From JBDRDI01 sp043820875 (lineage in GTDB: Bacteria; Patescibacteriota; Patescibacteriia; Patescibacteriales; UBA12075): a stretch of DNA of 5,370 nt. Made by a program: the position numbers and the translations under genes. Where the stretch lies: positions 1-5,370 of the forward strand of contig JBDRDI010000024.1 in NCBI GenBank assembly GCA_043820875.1, given 5' to 3'. The notes beneath the pieces are model-generated. The model was not told where the DNA came from. It did not search any database and was given only the letters and a program-made list of their open reading frames with translations. Each line of letters opens with the position of its first letter. Positions within the stretch are counted from its first letter, which is position 1. Shown one piece after another: positions 1 to 5,370 of the stretch.

Positions 1-188
1 TCGGTTTGAAATATAAACCAAACAAAAAAAGAAATCAAAATCATACCCTCCAAGAGTGTGAATGGGATATTAAAAATTTGAAAACGAATTACATAAGACG
101 GAAGGAGAAATAAAATAAGCATGACCGCTAAGTCAAGGCGATAAATGGCGACGATTAAATATAGAGTAAGATAGATTAATATAAACAT
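1..188 (-). CDS. Partial membrane protein, N-terminus, resembling O-antigen ligase/polymerase family
   Basis: An ATG at 188-186 (minus strand) opens a frame with no stop for 62 codons to the window edge, so only the N-terminus is present. The product is very hydrophobic, with likely membrane segments at about residues 2-16, 19-34 and 45-61, joined by short polar turns (YRLDL near 16-20, IRFQIFNIP near 34-42). The pattern of SYVIRFQIFNIPFTLLEG followed by a membrane segment is reminiscent of the start of O-antigen ligase (WaaL/Wzy-like) proteins in CPR genomes; this is recalled similarity, not a search result. Such proteins join or polymerise surface glycans at the cytoplasmic membrane. The upstream frame stays open to a TAA at 233-231 but offers no ATG, GTG or TTG, so 188 is the likely start. 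There is no Shine-Dalgarno sequence: the bases before the ATG are the end of the inverted repeat. It is the last visible gene of the minus-strand run. Coding is quite sure; the product is moderately so. Confidence 0.65.
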   Translation of the reverse strand, partial: MFILIYLTLYLIVAIYRLDLAVMLILFLLPSYVIRFQIFNIPFTLLEGMILISFFVWFIFQT

Positions 189-189
189 A

Positions 190-232
190 TTGTCTGAATC
201 ATGATTCGCATGATTAAAGGATTTTCTTGATT
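190..232 (-). repeat. 43-bp repeat, copy A (left inverted copy)
   Basis: Read on the minus strand it runs from AATCAAGAAA at 232 to TTCAGACAA at 190. By hand comparison it matches copy B at 36 of 43 positions and copy C at 35 of 43, with no gaps. It is built from four units of 8-9 nt, each beginning ATC. The GxxExxY stop codon lies in its second unit (ATC CTT TAA), so the last five residues of that protein are encoded by the repeat. Its outer end stops one base before the ATG of the downstream membrane-protein gene. Confidence 0.85.
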
Positions 233-600
233 ATTTTATTATTATGTACTCGTTTAAATTCCAAACTTTTAGCGCCAAAATTGATTAGCAAACCAATTTC
301 TAATTTATATGCCTGCAAATAATTCATGGCTTGCGCCAAATGGACGTCTTCCAGTTTTATTATCGCTTTTATCTCTACCATTATTTTATCTTCCACAAAA
401 AAATCCACGCGCCGATTTCCAACCTTATAACCTTTATAAAAAATATCCATCTCGTGCTCGCGGCTAAAATTCAGTCCTTTTAAATCCATTTCGATTTTTA
501 AAGATCTTTGATAAACGACTTCTTGAAATCCATTGCCAAGTTCGGAATGTACAGCCATAGCACAACCAATTATTTTTCGAGTTAAATCTTCATGTTGCAT
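214..600 (-). CDS. GxxExxY family protein (PD-(D/E)XK nuclease-like)
   Basis: A 128-residue protein, full length for its family. It shows the naming motif G24-F-Q-E27-V-V-Y30. A PD-(D/E)XK-like core follows: D66 in RRVDFFV, then E76-x-K78 in MVEIKA, then H87-LAQAMNYL with Q90, and the family-typical end INFGAKSLEFKRV (about 107-118). These are the expected positions of metal-binding acidic residues and the catalytic lysine, so nuclease activity is plausible. To my knowledge no cellular role is established for the family. No signal peptide or membrane segment is seen, so it should be cytoplasmic. The ATG at 600 is chosen because family homology begins within a few residues (LTRKIIGCAMAVHSELG). 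No Shine-Dalgarno sequence precedes it (AAAAGTTT before ATG). The gene lies between inverted 43-bp repeats, 58 bp after the EamA gene and 25 bp before the next gene. Its C-terminal KKIL and stop are encoded inside copy A. Confidence 0.9.
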   Translation of the reverse strand: MQHEDLTRKIIGCAMAVHSELGNGFQEVVYQRSLKIEMDLKGLNFSREHEMDIFYKGYKVGNRRVDFFVEDKIMVEIKAIIKLEDVHLAQAMNYLQAYKLEIGLLINFGAKSLEFKRVHNNKIIKKIL

Positions 601-615
601 AAACTTTTAAAACAA

Positions 616-658
616 AATCATGTTAATCTTTTAATCATGTAAATCATGGTTCAGACAA
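616..658 (+). repeat. 43-bp repeat, copy B (right inverted copy)
   Basis: It begins AATCATGTTA and ends TTCAGACAA on the plus strand. By hand count it matches copy C at 38 of 43 positions and copy A at 36. It forms the leader of the GxxExxY gene, whose ATG is 16 bp away. Its outer end directly touches the EamA stop codon (complement of 659-661), with no intervening base. Confidence 0.85.
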
Positions 659-1624
659 TTAACTTATCAGCATATATAAACCCGTGCATACCAAAGAAAT
701 TCCGATAATTTTTTGCAACAGCACTTCGCCACCCAATTCTTCTCGGAGCACGCGCGGATATTTTGCCGACAAAAACATAATTAATAAAAATAAAAATAAA
801 TATTGCACTCCTTGCAAGGAATTGACCAACGCCACGTTACCAAGACTAATCGCCCAATTCAAAAGAATAAATGCGCCAGCTGCCAAAAGTCTGACGGATA
901 AAAACAAACTGACATTTTTCGGCGACTTCTGCTTTTCTTGATAAGAAAGAATTCCGCGCCGCCATTCCGGAACCAAAAAAATGCAGATCACTCCGAAAAA
1001 AGTTCCAAGGCGCGACCAAACAAAACCGCCAATAAACGGCTGTGTATCATATACATGTTTAATTAAAACATAATACGTCGCGAAAAAGAAAGCTGAAGCC
1101 ACAGAATTTCTAATCAAGCGCCCGCTGGGACGATATTGCGCGTGAATACCACCCAGTACATTGCCAAAAATCTGCCGAATTCTTTCCGCGACTTCTTTAA
1201 CCATATAAAATTTTGTCCTCTTCACTGAAATAAGAATTCCGCCATTGATTAAAATAAAAAATGCCAGCAAATGTTGTTCGGATAATTTTTCTCCCAAAAA
1301 AACATAGGACAACATAAAACTGAAAATCGGCACGAGCGCGCCGACAATCGGCACAACTCTGGTTGCTTCGCTCTGATGCAGGGCCTTATACCATAAAACC
1401 AAAGTAATCAAAAACAAAAATCCGGCCGTAATGTCCAACCAAAATTCTTGCGCGGTCGGCACCCAAAAATCAAAAGGAAGCAAAGCAAAATTAAAAATAC
1501 TCCAAATGCCGACATAAAAAGCGTAAGTGATTGAAGAGTGAATTTTTTTGGAAAGCAAAAATTTGTCAGCAACATAAACGCCGGCGTTAATAAAATAAGC
1601 GATGATAGCGATGATTAACCACAT
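659..1624 (-). CDS. EamA/DMT-superfamily transporter-like membrane protein
   Basis: A 321-residue polytopic protein of about ten membrane segments (roughly residues 2-18, 33-50, 62-80, 90-110, 117-134, 173-190, 198-218, 240-259, 263-285 and 303-320). This is the two-times-five layout of the drug/metabolite transporter superfamily. The first half carries the EamA-typical stretch ALHQSEATRVVPIVGALVPI followed by FLGEKLS at the end of segment 4. The second half has the matching LVNSLQGVQYLFLFLL segment, but its GEKLS-equivalent is replaced by a longer polar loop (SAKYPRVLREELGGE). A basic cytoplasmic loop of about 35 residues (135-172) joins the halves. The substrate cannot be read from the sequence; family members export amino acids, nucleotides or sugars, or carry lipid-linked sugars. 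The ATG at 1624 starts the first membrane segment directly. No Shine-Dalgarno is seen. It lies 118 bp downstream of the GH1 gene, across a large palindrome, so cotranscription is uncertain. Confidence 0.85.
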   Translation of the reverse strand: MWLIIAIIAYFINAGVYVADKFLLSKKIHSSITYAFYVGIWSIFNFALLPFDFWVPTAQEFWLDITAGFLFLITLVLWYKALHQSEATRVVPIVGALVPIFSFMLSYVFLGEKLSEQHLLAFFILINGGILISVKRTKFYMVKEVAERIRQIFGNVLGGIHAQYRPSGRLIRNSVASAFFFATYYVLIKHVYDTQPFIGGFVWSRLGTFFGVICIFLVPEWRRGILSYQEKQKSPKNVSLFLSVRLLAAGAFILLNWAISLGNVALVNSLQGVQYLFLFLLIMFLSAKYPRVLREELGGEVLLQKIIGISLVCTGLYMLIS

Positions 1625-1655
1625 ATCGTTTTATTAATTATATTTATTTTACTCG

Positions 1656-1725
1656 CGCCAGTTTTCCGCTTTTTTGTTAGGCTGGGTTTTAAAACCCAGC
1701 CTAACAAAAAAGCGGAAAACTGGCG
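1656..1725. repeat. Perfect 70-bp palindrome (35-bp arms, no spacer)
   Basis: Each base from 1656 to 1690 is complementary to its partner from 1725 down to 1691. The arms start CGCCAGTTTTCCGC and the centre is GGGTTTTAAAACCC. It lies 17 bp after the GH1 stop and 31 bp before the EamA start, so as RNA from either strand it would form a very long hairpin. A role as terminator, RNA-stabilising hairpin or attenuator is possible. However, the T-run lies inside the 5' arm and an A-run inside the 3' arm, and no T-run follows the stem, so it is not a standard intrinsic terminator. A palindromic intergenic repeat or an assembly fold-back are alternatives. Confidence 0.9.
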
Positions 1726-1742
1726 TTTATAAAACAACAAAT

Positions 1743-2963
1743 TTATTCAACTTTTTTTATTGAATTATTTTTACAAATTTCAGCGTACACTTGTGCGCTC
1801 GCTCTCGCGGTTCTTTCCATTGTTTCGCGATTTACTTTATATAATCCAAATTTTGGTTCGAAGCCGGATGCCCATTCAAAATTGTCCAGAAGCGACCAAT
1901 AAAAATAACCGCGCACGTCCGCGCCCTCTTGGATGGCCTGATAAACATATTTCAAATGATCTTTAATAAAATCAGCGCGATATTTATCCTCCGCGTCCGC
2001 CAAGCCATTTTCCATGATAATAATTGGCTTATTATATTTAGATAATTTTTTTAAAACATGATAAATGCCCTGCGGATAAATCTCCCAGCCCATATCTGTT
2101 GTTATCTCATTTTTATTTTTTACAAACGGTGCCTTCCAGATAATTCGATCATGAAAATAATAATCCACGCCAATGTAATCAACATGTTTTATTATCTTTT
2201 TCAAAAATCTTTGGTTCCAAAAATAATCAAAAATTGCTGAATACATTCTTTCCTGCGGGTGATACTTTAATGCCGGCTCAAAATAATTCGTCAAATTCGT
2301 GATGCTTACCTGTGCGTTGGGAATTTTAGTATGAATTATTTTATAACTCTCGTTGTGCGTTTCAACCAAATTATTAAAAACTTTTCGCACGCTAAATAAA
2401 TTTTTTTTATTTGGCGGAAATTTTCCGGTCAAATAACCGTTGGAGATATGTATCATCGGTTCGTTCAAAGTTATCCAATAATCAATATATTCGCCGAAAT
2501 TTTCCACAACAACTTTTACATATTCCAAAAAATGTTTAATATTTTTTCTATTCGTCCACCCGCCTTTCTCTGAAAACCAAATCGGATTTGTCCAATGCCA
2601 GATTGTAGCCACGACTTTCAAATTTCTCGCCTTGGCTGATTTTAAAACTTTTATATAATGTTCTATTTCTTTTTTGTCCCACTCCCCTTCGCGCGGATTA
2701 ATCCGCGCCCACTCCAATCCAAAACGAATAGCATTATTATTGAGCTCCACGGACAAATCAAAATCTTCTTCATATCTATGATACGAATCGCAAGCTTGCC
2801 CGCAAATAAAATCATCGGAATTTAATCCTCTCTTTTTTAATTTATTAATTCTATCCGCCGACTTCTCCCACTCGCTCCAGTCATTTTCAATCCCGCCTTC
2901 AACTTGATAAGCGGAAGTTGAAGTCCCCCACAAAAAATTTTTTGGAAATTTTAGTTCCGCCAT
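1743..2963 (-). CDS. Glycoside hydrolase family 1 beta-glycosidase (beta-glucosidase-like)
   Basis: A 406-residue cytoplasmic retaining beta-glycosidase, which should release sugars from the non-reducing ends of beta-glycosides. Family 1 landmarks appear in order: FPKNFLWGTSTSAYQVEG at the start with Q20; ATIWHWTNP with H123; the acid/base in TLNEP (N167, E168); GVDYY with Y268; the nucleophile in IMENG (E318); and YWSLLDNFEWASGF with W356, E363 and W364. E363-W364 is the sugar-binding pair of non-phosphorylated beta-glycosidases. The Ser-Lys-Tyr signature of 6-phospho enzymes is absent, so a neutral sugar substrate is expected; glucose versus galactose cannot be told. It is somewhat shorter than the usual 440-480 residues, suggesting trimmed loops. 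There is no signal peptide. The start at 2963 gives the canonical N-terminus and follows an extended -10 promoter, without a Shine-Dalgarno. It is the first gene of the minus-strand run and diverges from the rRNA operon. Confidence 0.95.
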   Translation of the reverse strand: MAELKFPKNFLWGTSTSAYQVEGGIENDWSEWEKSADRINKLKKRGLNSDDFICGQACDSYHRYEEDFDLSVELNNNAIRFGLEWARINPREGEWDKKEIEHYIKVLKSAKARNLKVVATIWHWTNPIWFSEKGGWTNRKNIKHFLEYVKVVVENFGEYIDYWITLNEPMIHISNGYLTGKFPPNKKNLFSVRKVFNNLVETHNESYKIIHTKIPNAQVSITNLTNYFEPALKYHPQERMYSAIFDYFWNQRFLKKIIKHVDYIGVDYYFHDRIIWKAPFVKNKNEITTDMGWEIYPQGIYHVLKKLSKYNKPIIIMENGLADAEDKYRADFIKDHLKYVYQAIQEGADVRGYFYWSLLDNFEWASGFEPKFGLYKVNRETMERTARASAQVYAEICKNNSIKKVE

Positions 2964-2992
2964 AAAATAAACATTAATTTTCGCTTAAATAC

Positions 2993-3001
2993 ATTATAAC
3001 A
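2993..3001 (-). promoter_or_regulatory. Extended -10 promoter for the GH1 gene
   Basis: The minus strand reads TGTTATAAT, a perfect -10 hexamer with the TGn extension. It is 29 bp upstream of the GH1 ATG, giving an untranslated leader of roughly 23 nt. The -35 position (3016-3021, TTTTTA on the minus strand) is poor, which fits dependence on the extended -10. The -35 position overlaps the edge of repeat copy C. Confidence 0.5.
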
Positions 3002-3020
3002 TTTTATTGAATTATTAAAA

Positions 3021-3063
3021 AATCATGTCCATCCTTTAATCACGGAAATCATGGTTCAGACAA
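3021..3063 (+). repeat. 43-bp repeat, copy C (solitary)
   Basis: It begins AATCATGTCC and ends TTCAGACAA, in the same orientation as copy B and matching it at 38 of 43 positions. No partner in inverted orientation and no GxxExxY gene is near it. Like copy A it keeps the segment ATCCTTTAATC, which in copy A encodes the last residues and stop of the GxxExxY protein. It lies directly upstream of the GH1 promoter. Confidence 0.85.
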
Positions 3064-3146
3064 AAACCAAAAACCCCGCGTTTAATCGCCAGGTCTTTAG
3101 CTTTAATCGCGAGATGTTTTTTAAAAATATTTTTTCGCGAAAAAAT
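3064..3146. other. Motif-rich intergenic DNA: paired TTTAATCGC and TCGCGA sites
   Basis: TTTAATCGC occurs at 3081-3089 and again at 3102-3110, 21 bp apart or about two helical turns on the same face. TCGCGA occurs at 3107-3112 and 3135-3140, the second inside the perfect 18-bp palindrome ATTTTTTCGCGAAAAAAT (3129-3146). The spacing and symmetry suggest protein-binding sites between the GH1 gene and the rRNA operon. No known operator is recognised and no coding frame is apparent. Confidence 0.35.
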
Positions 3147-3273
3147 GGGGGATGGTTATATTATAAAATATAAAAGATGAAGAAAAGATAAAAGAAAAAT
3201 GAAGAAAAAATAAAAAATAAATATTAACTTATATTAGATATAAATCACAATAATTTAATTATATAAAAATCTA
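3147..3273 (+). promoter_or_regulatory. AT-rich, A-tract region upstream of the rRNA promoter (UP-element-like)
   Basis: After a short GGGGGATGG this stretch is almost entirely A and T. A nearly pure purine run occupies about 3172-3220, with ATGAAGAAAA repeated at 3177 and 3199 (22 bp apart). Such tracts upstream of strong rRNA promoters act as curved DNA or UP elements that contact the RNA polymerase alpha subunit. That role is inferred from position and composition only. Confidence 0.35.
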
Positions 3274-3302
3274 TTGACATTATTTAAAGAATACTTTAAT
3301 AT
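3274..3302 (+). promoter_or_regulatory. rRNA operon promoter (sigma70-type)
   Basis: A perfect -35 TTGACA is at 3274-3279, followed at 17 bp by TAATAT (3297-3302, 4 of 6). TATACT at 3300-3305 is a closer -10 match but the spacing is 20 bp. It precedes the 16S gene by about 230 bp, and the leader downstream carries rRNA-type boxB, boxA and processing elements. The -35 is convincing; the exact -10 and start site are not settled. Confidence 0.65.
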
Positions 3303-3352
3303 ACTATTATACATGAAAACTTAAATAGAATTGGCTTGTTCCAATAAGAGAC

Positions 3353-3380
3353 ACAGACACAAAAAGTGCAGTCTGTTTTT
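3353..3380 (+). promoter_or_regulatory. boxB-like leader hairpin followed by T-run
   Basis: ACAGAC (3353-3358) pairs with GTCTGT (3371-3376) around a 12-nt loop, and the strand runs on as TTTTT. It lies 13 bp before boxA, the position of boxB in rRNA leaders. With its T-run it also looks like a weak terminator, which rRNA antitermination would have to overcome. A smaller hairpin, ATTGG/CCAAT (3330-3345), precedes it. Confidence 0.5.
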
Positions 3381-3393
3381 AATTTGTTTTCTG

Positions 3394-3405
3394 GGGACTT
3401 TAACA
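3394..3405 (+). promoter_or_regulatory. boxA antitermination site in the 16S leader
   Basis: GGGACTTTAACA matches the boxA consensus TGCTCTTTAACA at 9 of 12 positions, including the whole CTTTAACA core, and continues AATCTGAT much as in enterobacterial leaders. In RNA it would bind NusB/NusE to start rRNA antitermination. Its place between promoter and processing stem is as expected. Confidence 0.7.
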
Positions 3406-3412
3406 ATCTGAT

Positions 3413-3440
3413 GTTTTGGCGCTAACAGGCGCCGATTTAT
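3413..3440 (+). other. 16S precursor processing stem, 5' arm
   Basis: This arm pairs with 5263-5290 across the whole 16S gene. Positions 3422-3440 form 19 perfect pairs with 5263-5281, G3421 makes a wobble with U5282, C3420/C5283 is a mismatch, and 3413-3419 (GTTTTGG) pairs with CCAAAAC at 5284-5290. Long stems of this kind are RNase III substrates that release pre-16S rRNA. Confidence 0.88.
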
Positions 3441-3454
3441 CATTCAATCAATGC

Positions 3455-3523
3455 AGAATACTATATTCTTCAAAATATTTTGATATGTTTTTTTAAAACA
3501 TATCGCTTGGCAAGCTAACCAAG
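3455..3523 (+). other. Run of hairpins between processing stem and mature 16S 5' end
   Basis: Four foldable elements follow one another: AGAATA/TATTCT (3455-3469), the palindrome CAAAATATTTTG (3471-3482), a 10-bp stem GATATGTTTT/AAAACATATC with a 3-nt loop (3482-3504), and CTTGG/CCAAG (3506-3523). They would sit within the pre-16S leader that is trimmed away. The 10-bp stem is the strongest; the others are short. Confidence 0.5.
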
Positions 3524-3530
3524 TAAAAAA

Positions 3531-5039
<1,509 letters not shown>

Positions 5040-5046
5040 CTAGGGA

Positions 5047-5084
5047 GATGTCGGATTTCAGATGTCGGATGTCGGATTTCAGAT
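5047..5084 (+). repeat. Tandem 7-nt repeat array 1 in the spacer
   Basis: Five full heptads of the pattern GATKTCR (GATGTCG or GATTTCA) run from 5047 to 5081, followed by a partial GAT. The order is G-type, T-type, G-type, G-type, T-type. The array starts eight bases after the 16S 3' end and is the inverse of array 2. Confidence 0.85.
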
Positions 5085-5132
5085 AATGAAATTTCGCGTC
5101 CGCGTCGAAATCCAAAGTCGGGCTTCTATAAA

Positions 5133-5189
5133 CTTGCTTGATTCGCGTTAAGCAAGATGAAGTACAAATCCACCAGAATTTATTCTGGT
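5133..5189 (+). other. Two spacer hairpins
   Basis: CTTGCTT (5133-5139) pairs with AAGCAAG (5150-5156) around a 10-nt loop. ACCAGAA (5172-5178) pairs with TTCTGGT (5183-5189) around TTTA. Both stems are perfect 7-bp helices. Neither is followed directly by a T-run, so they are spacer structure rather than terminators. Confidence 0.6.
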
Positions 5190-5230
5190 TCAGGATACAA
5201 ATCCTTGTTTAATAAAATAAATAAGGTTCC

Positions 5231-5261
5231 GGAAATCTGATATCTGATATCTGATACCCGG
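5231..5261 (-). repeat. Tandem 7-nt repeat array 2, inverted relative to array 1
   Basis: On the plus strand the heptads are GGAAATC, TGATATC, TGATATC and TGATACC, closed by CGG. Read on the minus strand they become GATATCA-type units of the same GATNTCN family as array 1. The two arrays can therefore partly pair in the RNA, for example GATTTCAGAT with ATCTGATATC at 9 of 10 positions. The array ends next to the processing-stem arm. Confidence 0.8.
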
Positions 5262-5262
5262 A

Positions 5263-5290
5263 ATAAATCGGCGCCTGTTAGTCCCAAAAC
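5263..5290 (+). other. 16S precursor processing stem, 3' arm
   Basis: ATAAATCGGCGCCTGTTAG (5263-5281) is the exact reverse complement of 3422-3440, and CCAAAAC (5284-5290) complements 3413-3419 beyond a wobble and one C/C mismatch. Together they make a 28-position stem closing the pre-16S loop, expected to be cut by RNase III. Confidence 0.88.
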
Positions 5291-5320
5291 CTTCGCTTCA
5301 CAGCGAAACGGTTTTATGGG
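5283..5320 (+). other. Spacer hairpin overlapping the processing stem arm
   Basis: AAAACC (5286-5291) pairs with GGTTTT (5310-5315) and TTCGCT (5292-5297) with AGCGAA (5302-5307) around a TCAC loop, leaving an AC bulge. CCC (5283-5285) can add pairs with GGG (5318-5320). Bases 5284-5290 are also used by the 16S processing stem, so the two folds exclude each other. No T-run follows, so it is not an intrinsic terminator. Confidence 0.6.
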
Positions 5321-5323
5321 GCC

Positions 5324-5334
5324 GTTCTTTGTAC
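5324..5334 (+). promoter_or_regulatory. boxA-like site in the 16S-23S spacer
   Basis: GTTCTTTGTAC shares the GTTCTTTG core with the spacer boxA of Bacillus-type rRNA operons (recalled as GTTCTTTGAAAAC). It lies after the 16S processing stem and ahead of the expected 23S gene, where a second boxA is usual. It would renew antitermination before 23S transcription. Confidence 0.55.
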
Positions 5335-5370
5335 TATCAAATCAAAAAAAGATTGGCCCTTGTTGGCACA

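Larger units (their letters stand above)
190..658 (-). mobile_element. Putative small mobile unit: GxxExxY gene between 43-bp inverted repeats
   Basis: Two 43-bp repeats in opposite orientation, with outer ends TTGTCTGAA (190-198) and TTCAGACAA (650-658), enclose one gene for a PD-(D/E)XK-like protein. The left repeat overlaps the end of the gene and contains its stop codon. The unit abuts the EamA stop codon (TAA, complement 659-661) on one side and leaves one base before the next start codon (188-186) on the other. A solitary third copy lies at 3021-3063. No transposase, HUH motif or clear target-site duplication is visible. Mobility is therefore inferred from the architecture; a co-evolved gene with flanking regulatory repeats is the alternative. 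Confidence 0.45.
5040..5370 (+). other. 16S-23S internal transcribed spacer (partial)
   Basis: At least 331 bp follow the 16S 3' end without the start of a 23S gene. No tRNA is present: neither a T-loop GGTTCRANYCC nor an acceptor-stem pair was found, so Ile/Ala tRNAs are missing from this part. The contents are two heptad arrays, two clear hairpins, a direct repeat TACAAATCC (5163-5171 and 5196-5204), the processing-stem arm, a further hairpin and boxA. The spacer up to 5262 would be cut out together with pre-16S. Confidence 0.85.

Noticed and set aside
179..681. ATATAAAC on both sides of the GxxExxY unit as a target-site duplication
   Set aside because: The left copy (179-186) lies near the unit edge, but the right copy (674-681) lies inside the EamA coding region, away from the repeat boundary. 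It is a short AT-rich match.
684..941. Plus-strand open frame of 85 codons
   Set aside because: It is antisense to the well-supported EamA-type transporter gene and has no recognisable domain of its own.
1637..1642. TATAAT on the minus strand upstream of the EamA gene
   Set aside because: It would place the transcript start only a few bases before the ATG, and it has neither a -35 nor a TGn extension in an AT-rich stretch. Chance is as likely.
1656..1725. Standard rho-independent terminator for the GH1 gene
   Set aside because: The stem is far longer than usual and no T-run follows it on either strand; the T-run is within the 5' arm. It is kept as a palindrome of uncertain role.
1760..2240. 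Plus-strand open frames (1760-1966 and 2058-2240)
   Set aside because: They are antisense to the GH1 gene, whose catalytic motifs leave no doubt about the coding strand.
190..3063. CRISPR array formed by the 43-bp repeats
   Set aside because: The copies are far apart, differ in orientation and surround genes rather than uniform spacers.
5040..5370. tRNA-Ile or tRNA-Ala in the rRNA spacer
   Set aside because: No T-loop consensus, D-arm or seven-pair acceptor stem could be found.

Overview
This AT-rich bacterial window probably comes from the Candidate Phyla Radiation (Patescibacteria), perhaps a Microgenomates-like lineage. The main evidence is a compact 16S rRNA gene of about 1509 nt. It carries paired base swaps in the 530-loop pseudoknot and in helix 28, and has a CPR-looking primer-site region (GGCTGCAGT, GAATAGACGGGGACCC, TGTACTCACCGCCC). 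The lineage is inferred from memory of such sequences, not from a search.

Left half (1-2963): four genes lie on the minus strand, in transcription order GH1 beta-glycosidase (1743-2963), EamA/DMT-type membrane transporter (659-1624), GxxExxY-family small nuclease-like protein (214-600), and the N-terminus of a membrane protein resembling O-antigen ligases (1-188, cut by the window edge). No gene has a clear Shine-Dalgarno sequence, although the 16S keeps its anti-SD. Between the GH1 and EamA genes is a perfect 70-bp palindrome. The GxxExxY gene is enclosed by two inverted 43-bp repeats (190-232 and 616-658). The resulting 469-bp unit exactly fills the space between the EamA stop codon and the next gene's start codon. 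A third, solitary copy of the repeat (3021-3063) sits beside the GH1 promoter.

Middle (2964-3530): a divergent intergenic region. It holds the GH1 promoter, the solitary repeat, TCGCGA/TTTAATCGC motifs, a purine/A-rich tract, an rRNA promoter (TTGACA at 3274), a boxB-like hairpin, boxA, the 5' arm of the 16S processing stem and a run of leader hairpins.

Right half (3531-5370): the 16S rRNA gene on the plus strand, then at least 331 bp of 16S-23S spacer. The spacer contains no tRNA. It has two oppositely oriented 7-nt repeat arrays, several hairpins, the 3' arm of a 28-position processing stem and a second boxA. The 23S gene is not reached.

The best candidate for something little described is the GxxExxY gene with its terminal inverted repeats and a dispersed solo copy, which has the look of a very small mobile or repeat-spreading unit.
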